46,853 nucleotides of DNA from Gemmatimonadales bacterium (GTDB taxonomy: Bacteria > Gemmatimonadota > Gemmatimonadetes > Gemmatimonadales > GWC2-71-9). The stretch's first letter is position 1; each line of letters opens with the position of its first letter. The stretch spans positions 1 to 46,853 of the forward strand of contig JACCQZ010000337.1 in assembly GCA_013813875.1 (NCBI GenBank), read 5' to 3'. Below, piece by piece: positions 16,373-24,921 of this stretch. The position numbers and the translations under genes are program-made. The notes beneath the pieces were generated by a model. It did not search any database, had not been told where the DNA came from, and worked only from the letters and a program-made list of their open reading frames with translations.

Positions 16373-17284
16373 ATGAGGTATGCTTGGGTGCTCGCGATCG
16401 CTGTCGTGGCAACGACCGGCTGCAACCAGGGTGAGCTGAAGCAGGCCCTCGCCGAGGCCAAGTCGGCGGAGGCGCAGAAGGACAGTCTGCTGACCGAAGT
16501 GCTGGAAACAACCCAGTTCGTCAGTGACATCAACAGCGAGCTGGCCAAGGCCAAGACCGTCGCCGCCAAGCCGGCAAGCACCGATCGGGGAGTGCCGGGC
16601 GCGAGGCAGGATCGGGAAGAGCGCAAGCTGGCGCTCACCCGAATTCAGCAGGTTATCACCAAGCTGAACGAGAGCGAAGCCAAGCTGGCGCAGACCGAGA
16701 CCAGAGCCAAGACCTCGAGGCAGCGGAACGCCAGGCTCCTGGCCCAGATCGAGACCTTCAAGCGGACGATCGAGGATCTGAAGACCACCGCGGAGCAGCA
16801 GAGGACCGAGTACGAGGCGGCGCTGGCACAGAAGGAGGTCCAGATCGCGACCCTGGCCGGTCGGGTGGACACCCTCACCACCAGCAACACTCTCCTCAGC
16901 ACCGACAAGGCCGCACTCGCCGATACCGTGGCCAACCTCACGTCGTACAAGAACACGGTTTATTATGCGGTCGGCACCAAGGACGAGCTGGTGAAGAAGG
17001 GCGTGGTCACCAAGGAAGGCTCCAAGTTTCTGGTCTTCGGCGGCACCCGGCTGGAGCCGGCCCGCAACCTGGACCCCGAGGCCTTCACCTCGATTGACAA
17101 GACCCAGCAGACGTCAATTCCGCTTCCCCGCAGCGACAAGAAGTACAAGATCATCTCGCGGCAGAGTCCGACGTATCTGTCCCAGAACACGACCAAGGAC
17201 GGAAAGGTCACCGGGACCGTCGAGATCATCCAGCCCGAGGAGTTCTGGTCGGCTTCGAAGTATCTGATCCTGGTTCAGGACTGA
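16373..17284 (+). CDS. Coiled-coil lipoprotein
   Basis: A 303-residue protein with a short signal peptide and lipobox-like TTGC (Cys17). A long helical coiled-coil region follows (about 20-200, rich in Ala, Lys, Glu, Gln and Thr, heptad-like). A compact C-terminal domain (about 200-303) begins YYAVGTKDELVKKGVV and ends WSASKYLILVQD. GTKDELxxKG domains after coiled coils occur in envelope proteins of Bacteroidetes-like and Gemmatimonadota bacteria, but I know of no assigned function. The ATG is preceded by GGGGAGG. A large nested hairpin directly follows the stop. It is probably anchored to a periplasmic membrane face. Confidence 0.7.
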   Translation: MRYAWVLAIAVVATTGCNQGELKQALAEAKSAEAQKDSLLTEVLETTQFVSDINSELAKAKTVAAKPASTDRGVPGARQDREERKLALTRIQQVITKLNESEAKLAQTETRAKTSRQRNARLLAQIETFKRTIEDLKTTAEQQRTEYEAALAQKEVQIATLAGRVDTLTTSNTLLSTDKAALADTVANLTSYKNTVYYAVGTKDELVKKGVVTKEGSKFLVFGGTRLEPARNLDPEAFTSIDKTQQTSIPLPRSDKKYKIISRQSPTYLSQNTTKDGKVTGTVEIIQPEEFWSASKYLILVQD

Positions 17285-17293
17285 GCGCCGGGC

Positions 17294-17373
17294 TGTCACC
17301 CTGAACGGAGTGAAGGGGGCATGACTCAGGTCATGCCCCCTTCCCCCTCGCGGCGCTCGGGGTCAGGGTGACA
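17294..17373. repeat. Nested palindromic intergenic repeat
   Basis: The outer arms TGTCACCCTGA (17294-17304) and TCAGGGTGACA (17363-17373) are perfectly complementary. Inside sits a perfect 13-base stem, AAGGGGGCATGAC (17313-17325) and GTCATGCCCCCTT (17330-17342), with a TCAG loop. It lies between the convergent coiled-coil lipoprotein and OmpA genes, so it could stop transcription from both sides. The TGTCACCCTGA-CG-GAG-GAAGG layout resembles the repeats at 31052-31118 and 37264-37330. Confidence 0.7.
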
Positions 17374-17387
17374 ACGGTGCCCCCCAG

Positions 17388-18053
17388 CTAGCTCGCCTTC
17401 TCGCGCGCCTGCTGCTGCAGCTCCTCGCTGGCGTAGATCGCAACCTCGACCCGACGGTTGCTGCGCCGACCCGCGTCGGTGGCATTAGGCTGCTTGGGCT
17501 CGTCCTCGCCCAGGCCGCCGGTGGCTATGCGGGACCGGTCAACCCCCTGTGACACGAGATACTCCGCTGCGGCGTCCGCTCGCCTGACCGAGAGCCGCTT
17601 GTTGTACTCGTTGGTTCCGACGCTATCGGTGTGTCCCAGTATGAGAAGCTCGGAACCCGGATACTTCTCCAGGCTTTGCGCCAGCTCGGTCAGGTTGGCT
17701 TGGGCGGTGGGCTTTACCGCGTCGGAATCGAAGTCATAGAGGAGCCCGGACTCGAAGGTCACCTGGATCCCCTCTCCTACCCGCTCCACGGTGGCGCCGG
17801 GAATGTTCTGCCTCAGCTCCTGCGCCTGACGGTCCATCTGGTCACCGATGATAGCGCCGGCCGCGCCCCCCACGGCCGCCCCGATGATGGCCCCCTTGGC
17901 CGTCGAACCCGACACCTTGCCGATGACACCGCCGACCACCGCGCCTCCGGCCGCGCCGATGACCAGGCCGCGCTGGGCGTTTCGAGCGCAGCCGCCGATG
18001 CCGCTTGCGCCGATGGTAGCCAGGCTCAAAAGGAGTACAGTACGAGGAACCAC
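17388..18053 (-). CDS. OmpA-family outer-membrane lipoprotein
   Basis: A 221-residue protein. A signal sequence ends in a lipobox-like IGGC. A glycine-zipper segment (about 28-75, repeated GxxxG in VIGAAGGAVVGGVIGK and IIGAAVGGAAGAIIG) precedes an OmpA C-terminal domain (about 95-210). That domain has LGHTDSVGTNEYNKRLSVRRA and a GRRSNRRVEV end, which bind the diaminopimelate of peptidoglycan. It should anchor the outer membrane to the wall. The GTG at 18053 with GAGG six bases upstream is preferred over an upstream GTG at 18089. Family members include YiaD-like proteins. Confidence 0.9.
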   Translation of the reverse strand: MVPRTVLLLSLATIGASGIGGCARNAQRGLVIGAAGGAVVGGVIGKVSGSTAKGAIIGAAVGGAAGAIIGDQMDRQAQELRQNIPGATVERVGEGIQVTFESGLLYDFDSDAVKPTAQANLTELAQSLEKYPGSELLILGHTDSVGTNEYNKRLSVRRADAAAEYLVSQGVDRSRIATGGLGEDEPKQPNATDAGRRSNRRVEVAIYASEELQQQAREKAS

Positions 18054-18381
18054 GAGACACCTCGGTGTAAGGGTAGAGAATTCGACCAATCGGGAGGTTA
18101 ACAGCCGGGGTCCAGAGGGTCGGTGAGCCGGGTCGCAGCAGGACTGCCGTAGGAGGGGCAGGCCAGCGGGCCAATTGTATTAAGATGTTAGACAGCAACA
18201 TCTTGCGCCACACGCTGCGAGCTCAATCATCAGCAGGGTGCGACCGATGGGCTGGGTGGCCGGTGATCCGGAACACGGGCGAGGCGCTGCGAATTAGACA
18301 GATTATAGCCGTCCTGTATCGGTCCGTAGGAAAATTCGTCCGGTCTCCTTGTCGGTCGGCCCCATCATTCGGAGGTAACTC
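18054..18381. other. Divergent intergenic region with an inverted repeat
   Basis: This 328-base gap separates the OmpA-family gene (minus) from a small lipoprotein gene (plus) and contains no gene I can support. It holds an 8-base perfect inverted repeat, AAGATGTT (18182-18189) and AACATCTT (18197-18204), with a 7-base spacer. This is a possible operator. Promoters for both genes should lie here, but no clear -35/-10 pair is visible. Confidence 0.45.
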
Positions 18382-18633
18382 GTGCGCAAGCCCATGATCG
18401 CCGCTGCGGTCGCGGTACTCTTCTCGATTGGCGCATGTGAGAAGACGGGAGAAGGTGAGTACGAAGTGCAGAAGCCGGTCGTTGGCACCGAGACGGAAAA
18501 GGTGGAGACACCCAGCATCGAGACCGGCACCAACACGGACACCATCAGTGTCCCTGATGTGGATGTGAACACCGAGAAGAAGGAAGTGAAGACTCCCGAC
18601 ATTGACATCAAGACGCCCGAGGAGCGGAACTAG
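18382..18633 (+). CDS. Small acidic lipoprotein
   Basis: An 83-residue protein starting with GTG after an excellent GGAGGTAACTC. The signal sequence ends in a lipobox-like SIGAC (Cys19). The mature part is low-complexity, rich in Glu, Thr, Val and Asp, with loosely repeated V/I-E-T-P and D-I/V-D elements. No fold or function is recognised. It resembles the small lipoprotein at 6106-6348 in size and composition. Its 3' end overlaps the convergent NmrA-type gene by 26 bases. Confidence 0.7.
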   Translation: MRKPMIAAAVAVLFSIGACEKTGEGEYEVQKPVVGTETEKVETPSIETGTNTDTISVPDVDVNTEKKEVKTPDIDIKTPEERN

Positions 18634-19477
18634 TAAGCTCGGCGGCAAAGGCCTCGAACTGCCGCGGGTCGTGCCCCACGATCTCGCGGCAGCGGGCCCT
18701 GTCTTCTGACGTGGCCATCAGCCCCTCAGTCTGGAAGTGGCGGTACATGATGACGAGGTCATGAACCATCCACTCAGGCATCATCGCTCGGGCCTGTGTG
18801 GCCCACGCATCCAGGTCATCTCCCCCATACCGTACCGGCCGGTCGAGCAGTCGTGAATAGACTTGGGCCACGGCCTCACCGGTGAGCGCCTCAGGCCCCA
18901 CCAGCGGCCACACCGCGCTGGCCGTCCCCACCTGATCCAACGCATTCACTACGGCGTCGGCGATGTCGCGGACATCCACCCGGTCTATTCCCCTGCCGCC
19001 GATGGGCTGCGGGTACACCCCGTAGCGGGTGATCACCTCCGCGAACCAGTAGTCCACCTGGTAGAAATTGTTCGGCTGGACGAGCGCGTAAGGGATGCCT
19101 GATTCCCGGATGGCACGCTCGATCGGGATCTTGCTGGCGAAGTGCGGAATGTGCTGCGCCTGTTCCAGATTGTGCACCGACATGTAGACCAGCCGCGAGA
19201 CCTTGGCGGCCCGAGCCGCGGTCACGGCGGCGAGTCCATTCCGGGTTTCCTCAGGATCGAGCGCCGTAACCAGGAATACCGCGTCTATATCCCGAAAGGG
19301 CCCGGTGAGGCTGGCGGGGTCGCCAAGATCTCCGACCGCGCCTTCGACTTCGGGCGGAAGAGCGCTGGCCTTGGCAGCTGATCGGGAAAGTACTCGGACC
19401 GGACGTCCTCTCCGCACCAGACCCCGCACCACCTCACTACCTACCGTGCCGGTACCACCGATTGCCAGGATCGTCAT
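18608..19477 (-). CDS. NmrA-family NAD(P)-binding protein
   Basis: A 289-residue atypical short-chain dehydrogenase. The N-terminal ILAIGGTGTVGSEVVRGL carries the GxxGxxG dinucleotide motif. It is followed by VRVLSRS, VEGAVGDLGDP, VFLVTAL and YMSVHNL. This is the NmrA/HSCARG layout, whose members sense NADP(H) or reduce quinones and isoflavones. The ATG at 19477 follows GCGGAGG; the 47 upstream in-frame codons are non-coding. Substrate unknown. It diverges from the amidohydrolase gene across 158 bases. Confidence 0.85.
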   Translation of the reverse strand: MTILAIGGTGTVGSEVVRGLVRRGRPVRVLSRSAAKASALPPEVEGAVGDLGDPASLTGPFRDIDAVFLVTALDPEETRNGLAAVTAARAAKVSRLVYMSVHNLEQAQHIPHFASKIPIERAIRESGIPYALVQPNNFYQVDYWFAEVITRYGVYPQPIGGRGIDRVDVRDIADAVVNALDQVGTASAVWPLVGPEALTGEAVAQVYSRLLDRPVRYGGDDLDAWATQARAMMPEWMVHDLVIMYRHFQTEGLMATSEDRARCREIVGHDPRQFEAFAAELTSSAPRAS

Positions 19478-19635
19478 ATGCCTCCGCCGCGTCGTCCATA
19501 TGGTCCACCGGATAGAGCATCTTGCGGTCCAGCCGGCGGTTCGCGCAAGGCCGCGCTCGCCCCTCCCCTCTCCGCCGGATATATTGGGCCGACCCTGCGG
19601 CTGCGTGGGAGACTCCATTCATATCGGGAGCTTGC

Positions 19636-20934
19636 ATGGCTAGGCTGACATCAGCGCTGGTGGTGCTCGCCATAGGGTGGGCCGCGGTCGCCGCCGATGC
19701 CGGCGCTCAGACAGTGACGGCGATCCGTGCCGGACGCCTGGTAGACGTGGAGCGGGGGCAGGTACTCCGGGACCAGGTGATTCTGCTGCGGGGTGAGCGG
19801 ATCGAAGCGGTGCACGGCGGCGCGGCGCGGATACCGGCCGGCGCCAGGGTCATAGACCTCTCCCGTCACACGGTGCTTCCGGGCCTCATTGATTGCCATA
19901 GCCATCTGGTCGGGGAGGTGCTGGCAGCTTCGGTGCTCCAGCCGCTGGAGCGCAGCGAGGCGCAGGAGGCGTTCAGCGGAGTAAGGAATGCCCGGGCGAC
20001 GCTCCTTGCCGGGTTCACCACCGTGCGCGACATCGGCACCTACCGTGCCTTCGTGGACGCGGCGTTGCGCGACGCCATCAACGATGGCACCGTGGCCGGT
20101 CCCCGAATGGCGGTGGCCGGCGCGTACGTGACGGTGTCCACCGGTGGTGGAGAGTTGGTCGGTACCGCTTCGGACGTGGTCCTTCCGCCGGCGTTCCGCT
20201 ACGGCGTCGCCAACTCGGCCGACGAAGTGCGGGAGCGGGTGCGCGCGCTGCTCAACGGCGGCGCCGACTTCATCAAGCTGATCGCCACCGGGGCCGTGCT
20301 CACCCGCGGCACCCAGCCGGGCGTATCGGAGTACACCGAGGCGCAGATGCGCGCCGCGGTGGAACAGGCAGCGGAGTATGGCGCCTTCGTCGCGGCGCAC
20401 GCGCACGGATCCGAGGGGATCAAGCGGGCGGCGCGTGCCGGGGTGCGCTCGGTGGAGCACGGCTCGCTGATGGACGACGAGGCGATCGCCCTGATGAAAG
20501 AGCGCGGGGTGTGGCTGGTCGCCGACATCTACAACGGCGATTACATCGCGAGAGTGGGCCGCCAGCAGCAGTGGCCCGCCGACGTGCTGCGGAAGAACGA
20601 CGAGACCACCCAGGCGCAGCGGGTGGGATTCCGGAAGGCGGTAGGGGCGGGCGTCAAGATCGCGTACGGCACCGACAGCGGAGTCTACCCCCACGGGATG
20701 AACGCGATGCAGCTTTCTTACATGGTGAAGTACGGGATGACTCCGATCCAGGCAATCCAGTCCGCCACCATCTCCGCGGCACAGCTCATGGGTTGGGAGG
20801 ATCGGGTGGGCTCACTCTCCCCTGGAAAGCTCGCCGACGTGATCGCGATCGAGGGTGATGCGCTGGCGGATCTGCGAAGCTTTATGAAGGTCGGGTTCGT
20901 CATGAAGGGTGGGGCGGTGTTCAAGGGTCCATAG
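19636..20934 (+). CDS. Secreted metal-dependent amidohydrolase
   Basis: A 432-residue protein with a signal peptide (about 1-24, ending ADAGAQ) and an amidohydrolase TIM barrel. Metal ligands are visible in LIDCHSHL, DFIKLIATG (likely the bridging Lys), VAAHAHG, SVEHG and YGTDSGVYPHG. A small composite beta domain flanks both ends (IRAGRLVDV, LADVIAIEGD). Close relatives include secreted Xaa-Pro or Xaa-Arg/Lys dipeptidases of the prolidase-like amidohydrolase group, so periplasmic dipeptide hydrolysis is likely but not proven. The start is ATG after GGGAG. The next gene is a secreted S9 peptidase. Confidence 0.9.
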   Translation: MARLTSALVVLAIGWAAVAADAGAQTVTAIRAGRLVDVERGQVLRDQVILLRGERIEAVHGGAARIPAGARVIDLSRHTVLPGLIDCHSHLVGEVLAASVLQPLERSEAQEAFSGVRNARATLLAGFTTVRDIGTYRAFVDAALRDAINDGTVAGPRMAVAGAYVTVSTGGGELVGTASDVVLPPAFRYGVANSADEVRERVRALLNGGADFIKLIATGAVLTRGTQPGVSEYTEAQMRAAVEQAAEYGAFVAAHAHGSEGIKRAARAGVRSVEHGSLMDDEAIALMKERGVWLVADIYNGDYIARVGRQQQWPADVLRKNDETTQAQRVGFRKAVGAGVKIAYGTDSGVYPHGMNAMQLSYMVKYGMTPIQAIQSATISAAQLMGWEDRVGSLSPGKLADVIAIEGDALADLRSFMKVGFVMKGGAVFKGP

Positions 20935-20975
20935 CGACAGAGACTCGATGATTTACCCACGGTGCTGGCTCTTTC

Positions 20976-21004
20976 ACCACAGAGGCACAGAGTACACAGA
21001 GACA
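20976..21004. repeat. CACAGAG-type intergenic repeat
   Basis: The gap before the S9 peptidase contains CACCACAGAGGCACAGAG then ACACAGAGACAG, a run of CACAGAG-like units. In the opposite strand it would read CLCVLCASVV. It is repetitive and non-coding in character, lies 30-60 bases upstream of the peptidase start, and does not match the local GC content. Confidence 0.6.
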
Positions 21005-21034
21005 GCGCGCGAAAAAACGCTTGGGAGATTTCTC

Positions 21035-23077
21035 ATGATGATCTGGCGTTCGGGGATGATTGTCGCGCTGCTGCTGAGCCTGGGCCTGCCTGCCGAGGCG
21101 CAGCGGAAGGTGGAGCTCGACGATTTGAAGCGGCTGCGGGAGGTCAGTGACCCCCAGGTGACGCCGGAGGGGAAGTGGGTCGCCTATACCGTTACCGTCA
21201 CCGATACGATGGAGGACAGGGCTGCCAGCGACCTCTGGATGACGAGCTGGGATGGGGCGCACAACCGGCGACTCACCTGGACCAAAGAAAGTGAGCACGC
21301 GCCGAGGTGGAGTCCTGACGGCCGCTACCTGGCATTTCTCTCGGCGCGCGAGGACCAACGCGAGATGGAGCAGGTGTGGCTGCTCGACCGGGCCGGCGGC
21401 GAGGCGCAGCGGGTCACCGATCTCCCCGGCGGCGTCTCCGACCTGGCCTGGGCCCCCGACAGCCGCCGCCTCGCCCTCATCGCCGGCGACCCCGACCCCA
21501 GCCTGCCCGCGAAAGGTGAGGACAGCACCGAGAAGAAGCCCCGGCCGATCGTGGTGGACCGCTTCCAGTTCAAGGAGGACGAAACCGGGTACTTCGACCA
21601 GCGGCGCGACCACCTCTATCTCTTCGATCTGCGTACCCGCAAGGCGGAGATCGTCACCCCGGGTCCGTATGACGAGGCCGCACCGGCGTGGTCGCCCGAC
21701 GGGCGCTCGATCGCCTTCGTGAGCCGGCGCCGTCCTCAGTTCGACCGCACCGACAACTACGATCTCTACGTGGTGGAGCTGACGGCGGGCGCCACGCCCC
21801 GGCAGCTCACCACCTTCGAGGGCCCGGACATGAGCCCCGACTGGGGAAGCCGCGCCCCCGCCTGGAGTCCGGATGGAAAGCTGATCGCGTACGTGCAGGG
21901 CGGGAAGCCGGAGCGGATCTACTACGCCGGTCAGAAGCTGGCCGTCGTTCCCGCCGCCGGCGGAGCAGCGCGAGTGCTCACCGCGAGTCTCGACCGAAAC
22001 GTCCTGTCCCCCACCTGGGCCGCTGACGGCTCCTCGGTGCTCTTCCTGCTCGAGGACGAACGGGTATACCATCTCGCGCGGGTACCGTTGGAGGGTGGGG
22101 CCGTCGAGCGGCTGATCGAGGGCCGCCGGGCCATCAGTGATATCTCGGGTAGCGCCGGTGGCAAGCTGGCAGTGGCCGTGAGCACGCCGGCACATCCGAC
22201 CGAAATATTCGCGGTGGAGGGAAGGGAGCTGCGCAAGCTCTCGGCGCAGAACGACGCCTGGCTGGCCCGGGTTCGGCTGGCGCCGGTCGAAGAGATATCG
22301 TTCAAGAGCCGGGACGGAACCGAGATCCACGGCCTCATGGTGAAGCCGCCGGATTACCGGCCGGGGCAGCGCTACCCCACCATTCTCCGGATTCACGGCG
22401 GCCCGGTCTGGCAGTACTACAACGACTTCGGCAACTTCGATTGGCAGGTGCTCGCGGCCCACGGCTACGTGGTGGTGGGCGCCAACCCGCGCGGCAGCTC
22501 GGGGCGGGGCGAGAAGTTCTCCGGCGCCATCTGGGCTGCCTGGGGTCAGAAAGATGGAGAAGACGTGCTGGCGGCGGTGGATCATCTGGTGGCCCGAGGC
22601 ATCGCCGACCCCAACCGACTGGGCGTGGGGGGCTGGAGCTACGGCGGCATTCTCACCAATCAGGTGATCGCCCGCGACAAGAGATTCAAGGCCGCGGTGA
22701 GCGGGGCGGGGCAGAGCAACGCTTTCACCGGCTACGGGACCGATCAGTACGTCAAGGAATACGAGGCCGAGCTGGGCCAGCCGTGGGCGGCGCCGGAGGT
22801 GTATATGCGGGTGTCCTACCCCTTCTTCAACGCCCATCGGATCGTGACGCCGACTCTCTTTCTCTGTGGAGACCAGGACTGGAACGTGCCGCTGATCAAC
22901 TCGGAGCAGATGTATCAGGCGCTGCGGAGTCTGGGGCGAGAGACGCAGCTGGTCATCTATCCCGGCGAGGCGCACGACATCAAGCGGCCGAGCTTCGTGC
23001 GGGATCGGCTGGAGCGGTACCTGGCCTGGTATGGAAAGTATCTGTCTCCCCAACAAGGCGCGGCGGCGACGCAGTAG
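21035..23077 (+). CDS. Secreted S9-family prolyl oligopeptidase-like peptidase
   Basis: A 680-residue protein with a signal peptide (about 1-22) and a beta-propeller made of repeated WSPDG blades (about 40-420). An alpha/beta-hydrolase domain follows with S535 in GGWSYGG, D615 in GDQDWNVP and H647 in GEAHD, the Ser-Asp-His triad. Such enzymes cleave short peptides, often after proline or at acylated N-termini. The double ATG at 21035/21038 has GGGAG upstream; longer frames run through the CACAGAG repeat and are rejected. A small lipoprotein gene follows after 26 bases. Confidence 0.93.
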   Translation: MMIWRSGMIVALLLSLGLPAEAQRKVELDDLKRLREVSDPQVTPEGKWVAYTVTVTDTMEDRAASDLWMTSWDGAHNRRLTWTKESEHAPRWSPDGRYLAFLSAREDQREMEQVWLLDRAGGEAQRVTDLPGGVSDLAWAPDSRRLALIAGDPDPSLPAKGEDSTEKKPRPIVVDRFQFKEDETGYFDQRRDHLYLFDLRTRKAEIVTPGPYDEAAPAWSPDGRSIAFVSRRRPQFDRTDNYDLYVVELTAGATPRQLTTFEGPDMSPDWGSRAPAWSPDGKLIAYVQGGKPERIYYAGQKLAVVPAAGGAARVLTASLDRNVLSPTWAADGSSVLFLLEDERVYHLARVPLEGGAVERLIEGRRAISDISGSAGGKLAVAVSTPAHPTEIFAVEGRELRKLSAQNDAWLARVRLAPVEEISFKSRDGTEIHGLMVKPPDYRPGQRYPTILRIHGGPVWQYYNDFGNFDWQVLAAHGYVVVGANPRGSSGRGEKFSGAIWAAWGQKDGEDVLAAVDHLVARGIADPNRLGVGGWSYGGILTNQVIARDKRFKAAVSGAGQSNAFTGYGTDQYVKEYEAELGQPWAAPEVYMRVSYPFFNAHRIVTPTLFLCGDQDWNVPLINSEQMYQALRSLGRETQLVIYPGEAHDIKRPSFVRDRLERYLAWYGKYLSPQQGAAATQ

Positions 23078-23103
23078 CGAGCGGGGAGAGGCAGGAGACG
23101 ATC

Positions 23104-23490
23104 ATGTGGCATGCACGCGCGGCATCCGGCTGGGTTGCGGTTTATCTCCTCCTGGGGTGCGCCTCACGCGGCTCCGAGAAGTCCGACCCTCCCACCTACA
23201 ACAATGTTCAGGTCGGCCTGGAGGTGGAGAATCACAACTGGAGCGACATCGTCGTCTACCTGATGCGGGGCAACTCCTCCCATCGGCTGGGCATGGTGAC
23301 CGCGCTCAGCACCAGCCGCTTCTCCTTTCCCTTCCGCCATATCGGCACCACCGGCAACGCCCGCCTCCGCGCCCACCCGATCGGCGGCACCAACGGCTTC
23401 ACCAGCGAGGATCTGCTGGTGCAGCCGGGGCAGTCCATCAAGTGGACGCTGGAGAGCGATTTGACGAGGTCGTTTTTGGGGGTGTATTAG
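23104..23490 (+). CDS. Small lipoprotein, function unknown
   Basis: A 128-residue protein starting at ATG after a good AGGAG. The signal sequence ends in a lipobox-like LLLGC (Cys19). The mature part is a beta-rich small domain with VQVGLEVENHNWSDIVVYL, SHRLGMV and FPFRHI, ending in a Gly/Leu-rich stretch. I do not recognise the family. It is very likely co-transcribed with the S9 peptidase. Its own frame extends upstream inside the peptidase gene, which is a shadow. Confidence 0.7.
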   Translation: MWHARAASGWVAVYLLLGCASRGSEKSDPPTYNNVQVGLEVENHNWSDIVVYLMRGNSSHRLGMVTALSTSRFSFPFRHIGTTGNARLRAHPIGGTNGFTSEDLLVQPGQSIKWTLESDLTRSFLGVY

Positions 23491-23492
23491 GG

Positions 23493-23542
23493 GGTCGAAG
23501 GTCGAAGGTCGAAGGTCAGACGTTCGACCTTGGACCTTCGAC
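23493..23542. repeat. GGTCGAA tandem repeat with inverted partner
   Basis: Three 7-base GGTCGAA units run from 23493 to 23513, followed by GGTC. After a short spacer come TTCGACCTT and GGACCTTCGAC, complementary to the units, giving for example GTCGAAGGTC (23508-23517) with GACCTTCGAC (23533-23542). It fills the 58-base gap between convergent stops and could form a bidirectional terminator-like hairpin. Confidence 0.65.
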
Positions 23543-23548
23543 TCTCCC

Positions 23549-24904
23549 CTATGCGCTCCTATCCAAACACTCCCCCCCATTCGGATTATTGCCCTCCCGC
23601 CGCGGAATCGGCAGGTTGACCGCGCTGCCGTAGGTGAGGCCGCCCTTGTAGTAGTCGCCGGTGGGGAAGACGGTCTCGGCGTCGCGGCCGTACTGGCGGA
23701 TCAACCTGCGGAGGTCGCCCAGGCGGTGGCCGGTGGCGAAGAGCCAGAAGGCGCGCTCGCGGAACAGTAGATCGGTGGCCTCCACGAGGTCGCCGGGCTG
23801 GGCCAGGTCGTCGAGCCCCGCAGCCGCGCGAAGGTCGTTCAACCGCTGGGTCATCGCGGCGAACCCGCCGGTCTGCAGCTCGCTCTCGGCGATGATGAGC
23901 TGGGCTTCGAGGTAGTCCGCCGTCGGGATGGAGGACTCGAAGCTCGGGTACTTGCTGGGGAACCATGATTCCGTATTGTTGTCGGCCCCCAGCCCGGAGT
24001 CGCCTTCGACGCGCAGATCTGCCGCCGAGACGTAATCGAGCCCGTTGACTCCTTCCTGATCGAAGACCCCGAAGTTGCCGTTGGAAAAGGCCTCGAAGAC
24101 GCCATTGTGCAGCGCGGCCGGCGTGGTAGCGTGCTCCGTCTCGTACACGAAATCGACAGGAACCGCGGCCACCGCGGCTGCCGCCTCGGGAAAGAGCCCC
24201 TGGTTGAGCAGGGCCCGGCCGAGTCCGACCGAGACCAGCGAGTGGATCGGGTCGCCGGGCGCGATGCTCGGGTGGGTGAGGGCCAGATTGAACCGCACGA
24301 TAGCGGTGTCGAAGATCTGCGCCGTGGTGAGAGGCTGTCCATAGGCGATCGTATCGTTCACGATTCGGCTCACCGGCACGCCGGAGCAGAAATCCTCTCC
24401 CAGGAAAATGTAGGAGAAGCCCGCCAGGGCCAGCATCTCGGGGATGCCGGTGTCGGTGGCGGGCTCGGCGCCGAATTGCTGGAGCGATACGGCGGCGTCC
24501 TCCGCCGCGCTCCGGGCGCGGTGGAGTGATTGGAACAGTGCCGCCAGCCCGGCGGTGTTTTCCTGGGCCAGGCGGAGATCCACCTCGGTGCGGCTGGGAA
24601 TGAACCCCGGATTGACGAACTCGTCCGCCAAGGTTCCGCTCAGCAGGATGTGGCCGTCCGAGTTGTCGTTAAAGGTGTCGTCGCTGCCGGGAATGGCGAC
24701 CGGATTGAAGTCGCCGTCCTTGGCCAGGGTAAAGGTGCTGATGGCGCCGAGCCGTTTGGTGGCGGCGCCGGCCGGCGTGTCGAGCTCACCGGCGTCCACG
24801 ATGTTGGGCTGCTGGGTGTCGAGGATCCCGCAGGCGGCCGCCCCGACCATGAGGAGAGTGGCCGTGACCGCGGATCCGCGGCGAGTAGAGTGCGAGCGAC
24901 GCAT
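23549..24904 (-). CDS. SusD/RagB-family outer-membrane lipoprotein
   Basis: A 451-residue protein. An Arg-rich signal sequence ends in a GAAAC lipobox-like site. Helical repeats typical of SusD-type nutrient-binding lipoproteins follow, with FRERAFWLFATGHRLGDLRRL (about 400-420) as the recognisable C-terminal SusD signature and IPRREGNNPN at the end. SusD proteins cap the SusC channel and bind substrate. The ATG at 24904 is used because GGGAG precedes it; a TTG at 24925 that overlaps the SusC stop is an alternative. It follows susC-like by 17 bases and is surely in its operon. Confidence 0.87.
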   Translation of the reverse strand: MRRSHSTRRGSAVTATLLMVGAAACGILDTQQPNIVDAGELDTPAGAATKRLGAISTFTLAKDGDFNPVAIPGSDDTFNDNSDGHILLSGTLADEFVNPGFIPSRTEVDLRLAQENTAGLAALFQSLHRARSAAEDAAVSLQQFGAEPATDTGIPEMLALAGFSYIFLGEDFCSGVPVSRIVNDTIAYGQPLTTAQIFDTAIVRFNLALTHPSIAPGDPIHSLVSVGLGRALLNQGLFPEAAAAVAAVPVDFVYETEHATTPAALHNGVFEAFSNGNFGVFDQEGVNGLDYVSAADLRVEGDSGLGADNNTESWFPSKYPSFESSIPTADYLEAQLIIAESELQTGGFAAMTQRLNDLRAAAGLDDLAQPGDLVEATDLLFRERAFWLFATGHRLGDLRRLIRQYGRDAETVFPTGDYYKGGLTYGSAVNLPIPRREGNNPNGGECLDRSA

Positions 24905-24921
24905 CGTTGTCGTCTCCCGGG

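Noticed and set aside
20921-23056. 711-codon minus-strand open frame
   Set aside because: It is the high-GC mirror of the S9 peptidase gene, with low-complexity Arg/Gly/His-rich sequence and no domain.
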